Shown: positions 9,007-17,356, counted from the first letter of the stretch. The stretch is DNA of 64,000 nucleotides from an uncultured Dorea sp. (GCF_934294775.1 NZ_CAKRAH010000010.1:1-64000), one strand, 5' to 3'. The notes: a model not told the origin generated them from the letters alone. A program made the numbers and translations.

Positions 9007-10266
9007 GTGGTAAAACTGTTGATTATTGCAGACGATTTTACCGGTGCGTTGGATACTGGAATCCAGTTTAAAAAACGGGGAATCAGTACACAAATTTTTA
9101 CCAAAACCAGGATAGAGGATAATGAGATCGAAACAGACACAGAAGTTCTTGTAATAGACAGTGAATCAAGACCATTGTCTAAAGAAGAAGCGTATCTGGA
9201 GGTTCAAAGTATTGCACGATGGGCAATTTCAAAAGGAATCGGAATCATTTTCAAAAAGACAGATTCCGCACTTCGTGGAAATATCGGAGCAGAGCTTAAA
9301 GCAGTTGCAGATGCGGCAGAAGAAGGAAATGTATTTTTCATTCCTGGATATCCGGAGATTCATAGAATTACAAAGAACGGGATGCACTATATTGATGGTG
9401 AATTGTTAGAAAACAGTGTATTTGGAAATGATCCGTTTGAACCGGTGAAAAAATCATACATACCAGATATCATAAATGAACAGAGTACGATAGATGTTGT
9501 AAGCATACAGAGTAACGAATCTGTTCCGGAACTTAAGGAAAAAGAGTCTCGTATCATCGTGTGTGACACCGTTACCACAGAGGATATAGACAGAAGGCTG
9601 GATGAACTTCTGGATAAGAAATATCTGAAATTAGTTGCAGGATGTGCAGGGCTTGCGGACCGGCTGGTTGAAAAGCTTAAGTTAAAAAGAAACAAGGAAC
9701 AGAAGTTCAAACAGACACAGGGTATGTATGTTGCATGTGGAAGCCTGAATAAGATTACAGAAAAACAGGTTGAATATGCACAGAAGAATGGAGGCTTTGA
9801 AAGAATCCATCTGACGATGGAGCAAAAGCTGATACCAGAGTATTATAAAACAGCTGCAGGAAAACACTTTATGGAATCGGTAGTGGCACTTTGCAGGGAA
9901 AAGAAAAAAGTAATTGTTGATACCTTTGATCAGGATGATACAAAGGAAGAGTTCTTAAAACTACACCAGATTCCAAAGGAATCAGTAAGATTCAGAATAT
10001 CAGATTCTCATGGATGTATCGTAGACGAGATTGTCAGCCAGAAGACAGATGTCACAATCCTGATGACAGGAGGAGATACCTTGATGGGATATATGAAAAA
10101 GATTGGCTGTACACAGATTGAACCATTGTGTGAGATTGAACAGGGAGTGGTTGTCTCAAGTATCGTAAGCGGGGGTAGAAGCGTACAGGTAATTTCAAAA
10201 TCCGGAGGATTCGGAACAGAAGATATCTTATGCCGGATTGCTGAAAAAGTAATTAAAAAAGCATAA
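9007..10266 (+). CDS. Four-carbon acid sugar kinase (DUF1537 family)
   Basis: This 419-residue protein begins with IIADDFTGALDTGIQF, the N-terminal signature of the four-carbon acid sugar kinase family (DUF1537; DtnK/OtnK/DenK), and ends with the nucleotide-binding half (MTGGDTLMGYM and the KSGGFG loop). Such enzymes phosphorylate D-threonate, L-threonate or D-erythronate at O4 with ATP, giving the substrate for PdxA2. Translation begins at a GTG at 9007, preceded by AGGAGGTAAAG; no in-frame ATG is nearby. The tight coupling to pdxA2 supports a two-step kinase-dehydrogenase route to dihydroxyacetone phosphate. Which C4 acid is used cannot be assigned by inspection. Confidence 0.85.
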   Translation: MVKLLIIADDFTGALDTGIQFKKRGISTQIFTKTRIEDNEIETDTEVLVIDSESRPLSKEEAYLEVQSIARWAISKGIGIIFKKTDSALRGNIGAELKAVADAAEEGNVFFIPGYPEIHRITKNGMHYIDGELLENSVFGNDPFEPVKKSYIPDIINEQSTIDVVSIQSNESVPELKEKESRIIVCDTVTTEDIDRRLDELLDKKYLKLVAGCAGLADRLVEKLKLKRNKEQKFKQTQGMYVACGSLNKITEKQVEYAQKNGGFERIHLTMEQKLIPEYYKTAAGKHFMESVVALCREKKKVIVDTFDQDDTKEEFLKLHQIPKESVRFRISDSHGCIVDEIVSQKTDVTILMTGGDTLMGYMKKIGCTQIEPLCEIEQGVVVSSIVSGGRSVQVISKSGGFGTEDILCRIAEKVIKKA

Positions 10267-10296
10267 TAAATGAAAACATTGGAAGGAGAACTTATC

Positions 10297-11205
10297 ATGA
10301 AAAAAGTAGAACTGAAAGGAATTATTACACCAATTTTAACACCTATGAAAGAAGATGAAAGTGTCAATACAGAAGAACTTCGTAATCAGATTGAGCGTCT
10401 GATCGATGGTGGGGTACACGGAATCTTCCCATTCGGAACAAATGGTGAAGGATATATCTTAAGTGAAGCTGAGAAAGTAGAAGTACTGGAAGCAACAATA
10501 GATCAGGTGAAAGGCAGAGTTCCGGTATATGCAGGATCCGGATGCATCTCAACTGCAGACACAATCCGCATGAGTAAAAAAGCAGAAGAACTTGGAGCAG
10601 ATGTTTTGTCGATTATTACACCTAGCTTTGCAGTTGCATCTCAAAAAGAGTTATATGATCATTACGTAGAAGTTGCAAAACATGTAGATACTCCTATCGT
10701 GCTTTATAATATTCCAGCACGTACAGGTAACAAACTCCTTCCGGAAACAGTTGCAAAACTTGCAAAAGATGTTGATATCATCGTCGGAGCAAAGGATTCA
10801 AGCGGAGACTGGGAGAATTTAAAAGCTTATATTCATCAGACACAGGATCTTGAGAAAGACTTTTATGTATTATCAGGAAATGATTCTCTGATCCTTCCAT
10901 CATTGAAGGAAGGCGGATTTGGCGGAATCGCAGGATGCTCTAACGTATATCCACATGTGTTATCTTCTATCTATAACCTCTTCAAAGAAGGAAAGATCGA
11001 AGAAGCAGAAGCTGCTCAGGAATCCATCGCAAGCTTCCGTGCAGTATTCAAATACGGCAATCCAAACACAGTAGTGAAAAAAGCTGTCAAGATGCTTGGA
11101 TATCCAGTCGGAGACTGCCGCAGACCATTCAACTATCTGTGTGATGAAGGTGTAGAAGCATTAGCAAAAGTACTGGAAGAAAACAAAGCAAAAGGCATGA
11201 ATTAA
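10297..11205 (+). CDS. DapA-family class I aldolase/lyase
   Basis: The 302-residue TIM-barrel protein is of the dihydrodipicolinate synthase/N-acetylneuraminate lyase superfamily. It has the phosphate/carboxylate loop GTNGEGYILS, the YNIPARTG motif with catalytic Tyr, and the Schiff-base Lys in VGAKDSSGD (near residue 160). The start at 10297 follows GGAAGGAGA; an upstream in-frame ATG at 10270 lacks a site. Genes for lysine biosynthesis are absent nearby, so a catabolic aldolase, for example releasing pyruvate from a 2-keto-3-deoxy-type acid, is more likely than DapA itself. It sits between the acid-sugar kinase and a hydroxyacid dehydrogenase in the PrpR-controlled operon. Confidence 0.83.
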   Translation: MKKVELKGIITPILTPMKEDESVNTEELRNQIERLIDGGVHGIFPFGTNGEGYILSEAEKVEVLEATIDQVKGRVPVYAGSGCISTADTIRMSKKAEELGADVLSIITPSFAVASQKELYDHYVEVAKHVDTPIVLYNIPARTGNKLLPETVAKLAKDVDIIVGAKDSSGDWENLKAYIHQTQDLEKDFYVLSGNDSLILPSLKEGGFGGIAGCSNVYPHVLSSIYNLFKEGKIEEAEAAQESIASFRAVFKYGNPNTVVKKAVKMLGYPVGDCRRPFNYLCDEGVEALAKVLEENKAKGMN

Positions 11206-11241
11206 TTACGATGGATTTGACATAAGATGGAGGAAAAGAAC

Positions 11242-12231
11242 ATGAAATTTGTAATGACGCAGGCAGTATGCCCGGAAGGTCTCCAGATGCTGGATGGAGT
11301 TGCTGATATCTATGTAGCAGACAATCAGGATCCGAACAATTATCTGGCTGAAATGCAGGATGCGGATGCACTGATCGTAAGAATTGCAAAATGTGACGGA
11401 CATGCAATTGAGAACAGCCCGAATCTGAAAGTAATCGGACGTACAGGTGTAGGCTATGATTCGGTTGATGTAAAGACAGCAACCGCACATGGAATTCCGG
11501 TAGTTATCACACCGGGAGCCAATAACAGAAGTGTGGCAGAACATGCAGTAGCAATGATGTTCGCACTGTCTAAGAATCTTGTAGAAGCACAGCAGGAAAT
11601 GTGCAAAGGTAACTGGGAAATCCGCGGGGCAAAAAAAGCATTTGAACTGGAGGGAAAAACAGTTGGTATCCTCGGACTTGGAGCAATCGGACGTGAGACG
11701 GCAAAGATCTGCGAAGGATGTGGAATGAAAGTTGCGGCTTATGATCCATTCCTTTCCAAAGAGCAGGTAGAAGGATACGGAGCTGTATACTATGAAAACT
11801 ATGAGGATCTGTTAAAAGCAAGTGATGTGGTATCTATCCACGTACCATTAACAGATGAGACAAGAAATATGATCGGGAAGAAACAGCTTGCAGAAATGAA
11901 GAAAACAGCTCTTATCATCAACTGTAGCCGTGGAGGAATCATCAATGAAGCTGACTTGGTAGAGGCATTAAAAGCAGGTGAGATCGCAGGTGCAGGAACA
12001 GATGTATTCTGTAACGAACCTCCAAAAACAGATGATCCACTTCTGAACTGCCCGAACCTGATCGTAAGTCCACACTCTGCAGCACAGACAAGAGAAGCAG
12101 TTATTAAGATGGCGCAGATGTGTGTAAAAGGATGCCTGGCAGTGGCAGAAGGAAAGAAATGGCCATTCGTAGCAGATAAATCTGTATATGATCATGAAAA
12201 ATGGAAAGATGCAGAATGGGCTGAAGTATAA
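11242..12231 (+). CDS. D-2-hydroxyacid dehydrogenase, SerA-like
   Basis: This 329-residue enzyme has the D-isomer-specific 2-hydroxyacid dehydrogenase fold: a substrate domain, a Rossmann domain with GILGLGAIGRETA, the arginine in NCSRGGIINE, a catalytic Glu in GAGTDVFCNEPP and the catalytic His in SPHSAAQTREA. There is no ACT regulatory domain, unlike long SerA proteins, so a role in serine synthesis is not required. GGAGGA at 11229-11234 fits the ATG at 11242; an in-frame ATG at 11227 overlaps that site. It probably oxidises the imported hydroxy acid with NAD, replacing the LtnD/DenD dehydrogenases seen in other threonate/erythronate operons. That substitution is inference from gene context. 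Confidence 0.82.
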   Translation: MKFVMTQAVCPEGLQMLDGVADIYVADNQDPNNYLAEMQDADALIVRIAKCDGHAIENSPNLKVIGRTGVGYDSVDVKTATAHGIPVVITPGANNRSVAEHAVAMMFALSKNLVEAQQEMCKGNWEIRGAKKAFELEGKTVGILGLGAIGRETAKICEGCGMKVAAYDPFLSKEQVEGYGAVYYENYEDLLKASDVVSIHVPLTDETRNMIGKKQLAEMKKTALIINCSRGGIINEADLVEALKAGEIAGAGTDVFCNEPPKTDDPLLNCPNLIVSPHSAAQTREAVIKMAQMCVKGCLAVAEGKKWPFVADKSVYDHEKWKDAEWAEV

Positions 12232-12268
12232 CGACAGATAAAAAACGTGGGGAAACGGAGAGAAAATT

Positions 12269-13597
12269 ATGAGTTCGAGTGTTATTGCAATTATAATTGC
12301 GGCAATTACAATTGTATTATTTATGTGGAACAAATTGCCAATGAGCGTTGTGGCAATGGGAAGTTCCGTAGCAATGGGAATCTTCATTCCGGAGATGGAT
12401 CTTTCGGCAGTGTATGCCGGATTCAGTGCACCGGGATGGGCAATGGTAGTAGGTATGTGTATCGTAAGTGCGGCCCTTTTTGAAACCGGAGTTGCACAGA
12501 GAATCGGCGACAGAATCGGCAATTCATTTCTGGCTAAAACAGAGAGAAGATTTATTGTCACAGTCAGTGCAGTATGCTGTCTGATGTCTGCATTCATGAG
12601 TAACAACGGAACCGTTGCTATCTGGATGCCACTGATCGCTGTTGTAGCAGCAGGATCTAACGGACGTATCCGATCTAAGATGGTAATCTTCCCGGCAGGT
12701 ACAGCAGCCATCATTGGAGGAGCTTGTACACTGGTAGGTTCTACATCACAGCTTGCAGCTAATGCAGTGCTTCAGGGATACAAAGGATACGAAGATGGTC
12801 TTGGAATGTTTGATATGACAAAGATTATGCTTCCGGCAGCTATCGTACAGGTTATCTTCTGGGGAACAATCGGATATACATTACTGAAAAAAGTATTAAA
12901 ACCAGAAAGTCCTGATTTTAACGTTGGAAATATGTATGCAGATGCTCCTGTAGTGGAGGAGAAAAATGAAGATGATGCAGTGACAAAGAAAAAAGGTAAT
13001 ATCGCAGCATTTACAATGATCCTTTGCATCTTCCTCTTCGTAGTAAGTGGATTTGAGCCATTCAAGAATCACTTTAACATCGGTGTAATCGGAATGCTCG
13101 GAGCAGTTATCGTACTTGGAACAAAATGCCTTCCGGTAAAGAAAGCATACGAAGAACTTCCATGGGATGTACTTATCACAATCGGTGGTATCGGCGGACT
13201 TGGAACAGGTCTTGATGTATCCGGTGGTGGAGCGCTTATCGCTAATGCAGTATTGAATCTGTTCGGTGGAAAGAATGCATCCGTAGTAGTTCTGACAATC
13301 GTAATCGCAGTACTTACAAGTGTACTTACCAACTTCATGTCAAATAATGCAACAGCAGCAATGTTAAGCCCAATCTGTATTGCAATGGCATTATCACTTG
13401 GTATCAGCCCAATTCCATGGGTTATCGTAATCGCAGCTTGTTCTAACCTTGCAATTGCAACTTCTTACGGAACAGCTGTTAATATGCAGATCTTACCGGC
13501 AGGATATAAATTCTCTGATTTCGTTAAGATCGGCGGACCATTATTAATCATATTAATCGTGGTAGTTACTGCCAGCTCACTGGCATTCCTCTTCTAA
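12269..13597 (+). CDS. SLC13/DASS-family anion permease
   Basis: The 442-residue membrane protein has about eleven hydrophobic segments and the paired signature of the divalent anion:sodium symporter fold, SNNGT (about residue 111) and SNNAT (about residue 360), which form the two halves of the substrate and sodium site. Family members import dicarboxylates, sulfate or other organic anions. As the last gene of the PrpR operon it is the obvious importer of the acid degraded by the encoded enzymes. The gene is followed by a palindrome and a terminator before the next gene. Substrate identity is inferred only from context. Confidence 0.82.
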   Translation: MSSSVIAIIIAAITIVLFMWNKLPMSVVAMGSSVAMGIFIPEMDLSAVYAGFSAPGWAMVVGMCIVSAALFETGVAQRIGDRIGNSFLAKTERRFIVTVSAVCCLMSAFMSNNGTVAIWMPLIAVVAAGSNGRIRSKMVIFPAGTAAIIGGACTLVGSTSQLAANAVLQGYKGYEDGLGMFDMTKIMLPAAIVQVIFWGTIGYTLLKKVLKPESPDFNVGNMYADAPVVEEKNEDDAVTKKKGNIAAFTMILCIFLFVVSGFEPFKNHFNIGVIGMLGAVIVLGTKCLPVKKAYEELPWDVLITIGGIGGLGTGLDVSGGGALIANAVLNLFGGKNASVVVLTIVIAVLTSVLTNFMSNNATAAMLSPICIAMALSLGISPIPWVIVIAACSNLAIATSYGTAVNMQILPAGYKFSDFVKIGGPLLIILIVVVTASSLAFLF

Positions 13598-13661
13598 TCT
13601 AATTATATATGTGTAAGGATCTGTATAAATTAAGTTTGTTTCCATGAATGGATCTTTGCAC

Positions 13662-13702
13662 CACGACCCGGAAGTATAAGAATTCTTATACTTCCTGTCG
13701 TG
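13662..13702. repeat. 41-bp near-perfect palindrome in the 13598-13914 intergenic region
   Basis: CACGAC-cc-GGAAGTATAAG (13662-13680) pairs with CTTATACTTCC-t-GTCGTG (13685-13702) around a central AATT. The stem is very stable, but neither strand carries a run of T directly after it, so it is not a normal intrinsic terminator. It could be a large regulatory site, an RNA processing stem or the relic of a small mobile element. A conventional terminator follows about 70 bases later. Confidence 0.75.
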
Positions 13703-13770
13703 CGTTATATCTGCCGCATTATCTGTAAGGAATATTATTATAAGTCCTTTCAGAGTATCTGATGATAGAA

Positions 13771-13806
13771 AGCTGTAAAATACCCCACGATTTTACAGCT
13801 TTTTCT
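13771..13806 (+). terminator. Intrinsic terminator of the acid-sugar operon
   Basis: AGCTGTAAAAT (13771-13781) pairs with ATTTTACAGCT (13790-13800), followed by TTTT and A/T-rich sequence. It lies downstream of the SLC13 permease and upstream of the metallo-hydrolase. The remaining 100 bases to the next start are A/T-rich and contain no recognisable element beyond a possible promoter. Confidence 0.75.
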
Positions 13807-13914
13807 AAAAAAATTATAATTTTATAGAAAACAAGTATTATATATATGAAAAAATAATACATAAATTTATCGAACAATGAGATTTGAGATGTATTGATGG
13901 AAAGGCGGGAAAAT

Positions 13915-14781
13915 ATGTCTATAAAATCAGATTACCAGGAATACTTAAAAAAGAAGAAAACAATATCAGAAAAAAGAACCGGAAAGTTCTGGATGAATCA
14001 GGAAGAAAGATATGTAAAACCATTTCAGATCTACGGGAATCTCTATTATGTAGGGGATAGCTGGGTATGTGTACATATTGTAGATACAGGGGAAGGTCTC
14101 CTTATGTTTGATGCGGGTAACTGCGGAGCCACTGCAATGCTGGTTCAGTCCATCTGGGAGATGGGATTCAATCCGGCTGATGTAAAATGGATCATCCTGT
14201 CTCATGGACATGCGGATCATTTCGGAGCGGTGAACTTCTTTAAGCGGATGTTTGGAACAAAGATCTATATGGGAGAACCGGACGTGAAGATGTTCCATAA
14301 GAATCCGGAACTTGCGCTGATTCAGGAGAGTGGAAACTGTATGGACGAGTTGTTTGATGTAGATGTAGCCATCAAAGAAGGAGATGTTCTGACATTTGGA
14401 AATACAGAGATAGAGTTTCATCTGGTTCCGGGACATACCAAGGGCTGCATCGCATGTTTCTTTGATGTGACAGATAGAAATGAGAAGAAACGTGTGGGAT
14501 ATTATGGTGGTTTCGGATTCAATACCTTGCAGACAGATTATCTGAAAGAGATTGGGGATGCAGCATTCGAGGCAAGAAAAGAATATCATCAGTCTCTTGC
14601 AAGCGTAAGGGATCAGAAAGTGGATATCTTTATGGGAAATCATACGGCAAATGTAGATTTGTTGAATAAAAGAAGATATATGCTGGAGCATCCGTGGGAG
14701 AATCCATTTATTGATTCAGAGGCCTGGAAAAAGTATCTGGATGAGAAGGAGAAAGAGCTTAAGGTGTTTGAACAGGCATAG
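13915..14781 (+). CDS. Metallo-beta-lactamase-fold hydrolase with class B3-like metal site
   Basis: The 288-residue protein carries HGHADH (residues 97-102), then PGHTKGC and GNHTAN, giving H-x-H-x-D-H plus two further histidines. Where many MBL hydrolases have a bridging Asp, this one reads YYGGFGF, so the ligand set is like the B3 subclass pattern. No signal peptide is visible, suggesting a cytoplasmic hydrolase rather than a secreted lactamase. The ATG at 13915 follows GGCGGG; upstream in-frame ATG/TTG codons lack a ribosome site. It is a single-gene transcript between two terminators. The substrate is unknown, and antibiotic resistance should not be inferred from the fold. Confidence 0.8.
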   Translation: MSIKSDYQEYLKKKKTISEKRTGKFWMNQEERYVKPFQIYGNLYYVGDSWVCVHIVDTGEGLLMFDAGNCGATAMLVQSIWEMGFNPADVKWIILSHGHADHFGAVNFFKRMFGTKIYMGEPDVKMFHKNPELALIQESGNCMDELFDVDVAIKEGDVLTFGNTEIEFHLVPGHTKGCIACFFDVTDRNEKKRVGYYGGFGFNTLQTDYLKEIGDAAFEARKEYHQSLASVRDQKVDIFMGNHTANVDLLNKRRYMLEHPWENPFIDSEAWKKYLDEKEKELKVFEQA

Positions 14782-14822
14782 AGCGTGTATAGATCGGTTA
14801 TCGATAAATCTGTAGATGAAGA

Positions 14823-14855
14823 AACCTCGCATTATGGTTAGTGCGGGGTTTTTTA
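14823..14855 (+). terminator. Intrinsic terminator after the metallo-hydrolase
   Basis: CCTCGCA and TGCGGGG form a stem with an ATTATGGTTAG loop, followed by a run of six T. It closes the single-gene transcript. Confidence 0.8.
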
Positions 14856-14889
14856 GAAGAGTTTTTACTAAATAATCACAAAAACCCAC

Positions 14890-14918
14890 TTGACATACTG
14901 AATAACTTGGAATATAAT
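14890..14918 (+). promoter_or_regulatory. Perfect-consensus sigma-A promoter for the leader-peptide transcript
   Basis: TTGACA (14890-14895), a 17-base spacer and TATAAT (14913-14918) match the consensus exactly. Such a strong, apparently unregulated promoter is typical of operons controlled after initiation, here by the attenuator downstream. Transcription should start near 14925, leaving about 50 bases before the leader ATG. Confidence 0.85.
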
Positions 14919-14973
14919 CAGACCCATAAAACCTAGTAAACATACTAGAAAGATAAGAAAAGGAGGAATTGAT

Positions 14974-15117
14974 ATGAGAAATTTAACAATAACAGGAAAG
15001 GACAAAAATATGATGATGATGTGTTGTTGTTGCTGTATGTCTGATAAAAAGAATAGAGCTTATTTTTCGTATGCAACAGATACTCCTGAGAGAAGAGATA
15101 GAGACGCTCAGATCTGA
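14974..15117 (+). CDS. 47-residue Met/Cys-rich leader peptide of a sulfur-amino-acid attenuator
   Basis: AAAAGGAGG lies eight bases upstream of the ATG. The peptide starts MRNLTITGKDKN, then has four Met codons, five consecutive Cys codons (TGT TGT TGT TGC TGT, 15022-15036) and another Met, and ends at TGA 15115-15117. It contains no domain. Ten sulfur-amino-acid codons in a row are what a ribosome-stalling sensor for Cys-tRNA or Met-tRNA shortage would look like, by analogy with trp and his leader peptides and with the polycysteine upstream ORFs known in mycobacteria. An intrinsic terminator begins 33 bases after the stop. A segment inside the coding region (ACAG...CCTG, 15076-15088) can pair with the terminator's left arm. 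Expression of the peptide itself is inferred. Confidence 0.8.
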   Translation: MRNLTITGKDKNMMMMCCCCCMSDKKNRAYFSYATDTPERRDRDAQI

Positions 15118-15150
15118 GATTGATCACCAGGAAAGAACTATGACGAGTGA

Positions 15151-15186
15151 ACAGGTGCTGTTGAATACAGTAGCTGTTATTTTTTT
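15151..15186 (+). terminator. Attenuator terminator hairpin downstream of the Met/Cys leader peptide
   Basis: ACAGGTGCTGT (15151-15161) pairs with ACAGTAGCTGT (15167-15177) across a TGAAT loop, with one G-G mismatch and one G-U pair, followed by TA and seven T. A competing antiterminator can form between 15076-15088 (ACAG-atact-CCTG) and 15152-15161 (CAGG-tg-CTGT). A ribosome stalled on the Cys codons at 15022-15036 would leave 15076-15088 free to pair, whereas one reaching the stop at 15115 would cover it. The geometry fits classical transcription attenuation. Confidence 0.75.
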
Positions 15187-15258
15187 ACCCGAAATCAGGG
15201 AATATACGGAAAGTAGAGAAAAATAAGAACCAATACAATCCAGAAAGGGCGATAAAAG

Positions 15259-16260
15259 ATGAGTGAATATAAAGCAAATGTAAAAAGCGAGATTGACGAA
15301 AGAGGAAGATTTATCCGTCAGGGAAATCTGTTTACGACTCCGTTTGGAGAGAAAGAAGGAGAATTAAAAGCAGAAGCAGGAAGATACAAACTTTACTGGG
15401 CGAAAGGATGCCACTGGTCTAACAGGGCTTCGATTGTAAGAGAGCTTCTCGGACTGGAGGATGCGATTGAAGCAGATATTGTGGACAGTGAATTTAACGG
15501 AAAAACAAATGCATGGAAACTTCCAACAGCAGTAGATGGTCCGGATCCAGAGACAGGAGTAACATTTTTATATGAGTTCTATGAGAATGCATTACCAGGA
15601 TTTACCGGAAGGGCAACGGTTCCATCACTGGTAGATCTGAAGACAAAGAAAGTAGTGAATAATGATTATCATCATCTGACGAATTATTTTGAAGTGAATT
15701 TCAAAGAATTCCAGAAAGAAGGAGCACCGGATCTGTATCCGGAAGAATTGAGAGATGAAATTGACAGACTGAATGAATGGCTGTTTCCGAATATCAATAA
15801 CGGTACTTACCGGATGATGTTCGCAAGATCGGTTGAAGCTTATGATGAAGCCGCTGCTGATTTCTTTAGTGGACTGGATTATCTGGAGGAACGTCTGGAA
15901 GGACAGAGATTCCTGTTCGGTGATTATGTGACAGACAGTGATATCCGGCTTTTTGTAACGCTTGTAAGACTGGAGACTTGCTATTACCGGTTCTTAGGAC
16001 CTGTGGAGAAGGGACTTCGTGGATATAAAAACCTGTGGGAATATAGCAGAGACCTGTATGAAATACCAGCTTTCAAACATAATACTTATCTGGCTGATCT
16101 GGCAAGAGATTATGGAGTGGAAGAGCCTGCAAAAGGTGCATTTATACCGTATAACGAGAGATTCTGGAATGAGGCGGACTTTGAAAAGAAATGGTCCGAA
16201 CCACAGAACCGTAGAAAGTTAAGTAAGACACCGGGACAGAAATTTTTGATCCATGAATAA
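15259..16260 (+). CDS. Glutathionyl-hydroquinone-reductase-like (YqjG/ECM4) glutathione-transferase-fold protein
   Basis: This 333-residue protein matches the Xi-class glutathione transferase/glutathionyl-hydroquinone reductase family in length and layout: an N-terminal thioredoxin-like domain with active-site Cys51 in KGCHWSNRA (CPWA in the E. coli enzyme), then an all-helical domain containing YVTDSDIRLF. The Pro after the catalytic Cys is replaced by His. Most Lachnospiraceae do not make glutathione, so the physiological thiol may be cysteine or another low-mass thiol. The gene lies directly after the Met/Cys attenuator, which predicts induction under cysteine or methionine shortage. Known family members remove glutathione from hydroquinone adducts; a role in recovering sulfur from thiol conjugates is inference. 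Confidence 0.8.
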   Translation: MSEYKANVKSEIDERGRFIRQGNLFTTPFGEKEGELKAEAGRYKLYWAKGCHWSNRASIVRELLGLEDAIEADIVDSEFNGKTNAWKLPTAVDGPDPETGVTFLYEFYENALPGFTGRATVPSLVDLKTKKVVNNDYHHLTNYFEVNFKEFQKEGAPDLYPEELRDEIDRLNEWLFPNINNGTYRMMFARSVEAYDEAAADFFSGLDYLEERLEGQRFLFGDYVTDSDIRLFVTLVRLETCYYRFLGPVEKGLRGYKNLWEYSRDLYEIPAFKHNTYLADLARDYGVEEPAKGAFIPYNERFWNEADFEKKWSEPQNRRKLSKTPGQKFLIHE

Positions 16261-16378
16261 AAGGAAGAAGATAAAAGAAGGCAGAGACCGGATTATAAAG
16301 GAATATATGACAGAAGAAGGTAGAAACCGCCTCATATGAAAATATATGGATATATAAGCAAGAAAGGAAAATATAGAT

Positions 16379-17245
16379 ATGAAAAGATGGAATGGAATTA
16401 TCGCAATCGCATTAGCAGCAGTAATCGGAGTGTCAGCAACAGGATGCGGGAAAAAGGTGTCTGCAGAGAAGGCAGATGATAAATCAAAAAAAGAAGTGAC
16501 TATTACAGCAGCAACAGGAGGAAATCCAAAGCCTTATGTATTTGTAGATGATAACAATGATATAACAGGATATGATATTGAAGTGCTGAAGGCAGCTTTT
16601 GATAAGATTGACGGTTATAAGCTTAAGATTGAGACGACCGATTTCGGTTCAGTGTTTACAGGACTGAACAGTGGAAAATACCAGATAGGAGTGAATAACT
16701 TCTCTTATAATGAAGAAAGAGGTAAATCATACTTATATTCTTATCCATATGATAAGATTGGATATGTATTTGTAACGAAAAAAGGAACTACCCCGATTAC
16801 ATCATTTGAAGAAGCTGCAGGAAAGAAGACACAGGGAGGAGCTGGCGTAAGTATTACAACAGCAATCGAGGCGTGGAATGAGAAGAATCCGGATCAGGCA
16901 ATTGATTTGAATTATACTGACAGTGATACGATTATAGGACTTAAGAAGGTAGAGTCGGGAGAATTGGATTTCTCGATCATTGATGTGGCAATGTACAAGG
17001 CATATCAGGATGAATATAACCTTGATATCCAGGCAAATGAGATTCCAGAGGATGAAGCAAAACTGATCGCAGATAATCTGTATGCTTATTATGTACTTCC
17101 AAAAGACCAGGAAGAGCTTAGAGAGAAACTGGATGATGCGCTGAAAGAATTGAAAGCAGATGGAACACTTACGAAACTTAGTAAAAAATGGTTCGGTCAA
17201 GATACAGCGCCAGAGGATGATAAGTTTGAGAAGACGATAAATTAG
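16379..17245 (+). CDS. Amino-acid ABC transporter substrate-binding lipoprotein (cystine/polar amino-acid type)
   Basis: The 288-residue protein has a lipoprotein signal peptide with lipobox SATGC (Cys near residue 23), so the mature protein is tethered outside the membrane. The rest is a family 3 solute-binding protein: it starts with a lobe containing PYVFVDDNNDITGYDIEVLKA and has the GLNSGKYQIGVNNFS motif, both typical of FliY/TcyA-like amino-acid binders. No permease or ATPase gene is adjacent, so it must use components encoded elsewhere or act as an orphan. Its position in the attenuator-controlled transcript, 118 bases after the GST-like gene with no terminator between, suggests cystine or a related sulfur compound as ligand (inference). 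Confidence 0.82.
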   Translation: MKRWNGIIAIALAAVIGVSATGCGKKVSAEKADDKSKKEVTITAATGGNPKPYVFVDDNNDITGYDIEVLKAAFDKIDGYKLKIETTDFGSVFTGLNSGKYQIGVNNFSYNEERGKSYLYSYPYDKIGYVFVTKKGTTPITSFEEAAGKKTQGGAGVSITTAIEAWNEKNPDQAIDLNYTDSDTIIGLKKVESGELDFSIIDVAMYKAYQDEYNLDIQANEIPEDEAKLIADNLYAYYVLPKDQEELREKLDDALKELKADGTLTKLSKKWFGQDTAPEDDKFEKTIN

Positions 17246-17356
17246 CAAGTATTTGTTATATATAATTAAATAAATACATATTGTATTACCAAATAACATA
17301 TGCTATAATGCCAATAGGCAAAATGATATGATGTTATCTTTCATTGGTAACAAAAA

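Noticed and set aside
13915..14781. Calling the metallo-hydrolase a beta-lactamase resistance gene
   Set aside because: The fold and metal motif are shared by many hydrolases, there is no signal peptide, and no resistance context is seen.
15140..15226. Short ORF (28 codons) overlapping the attenuator terminator
   Set aside because: It runs through the terminator stem and T-run and has only a weak AGGAAAG site; its amino-acid sequence shows no bias. The hairpin explains the sequence better.
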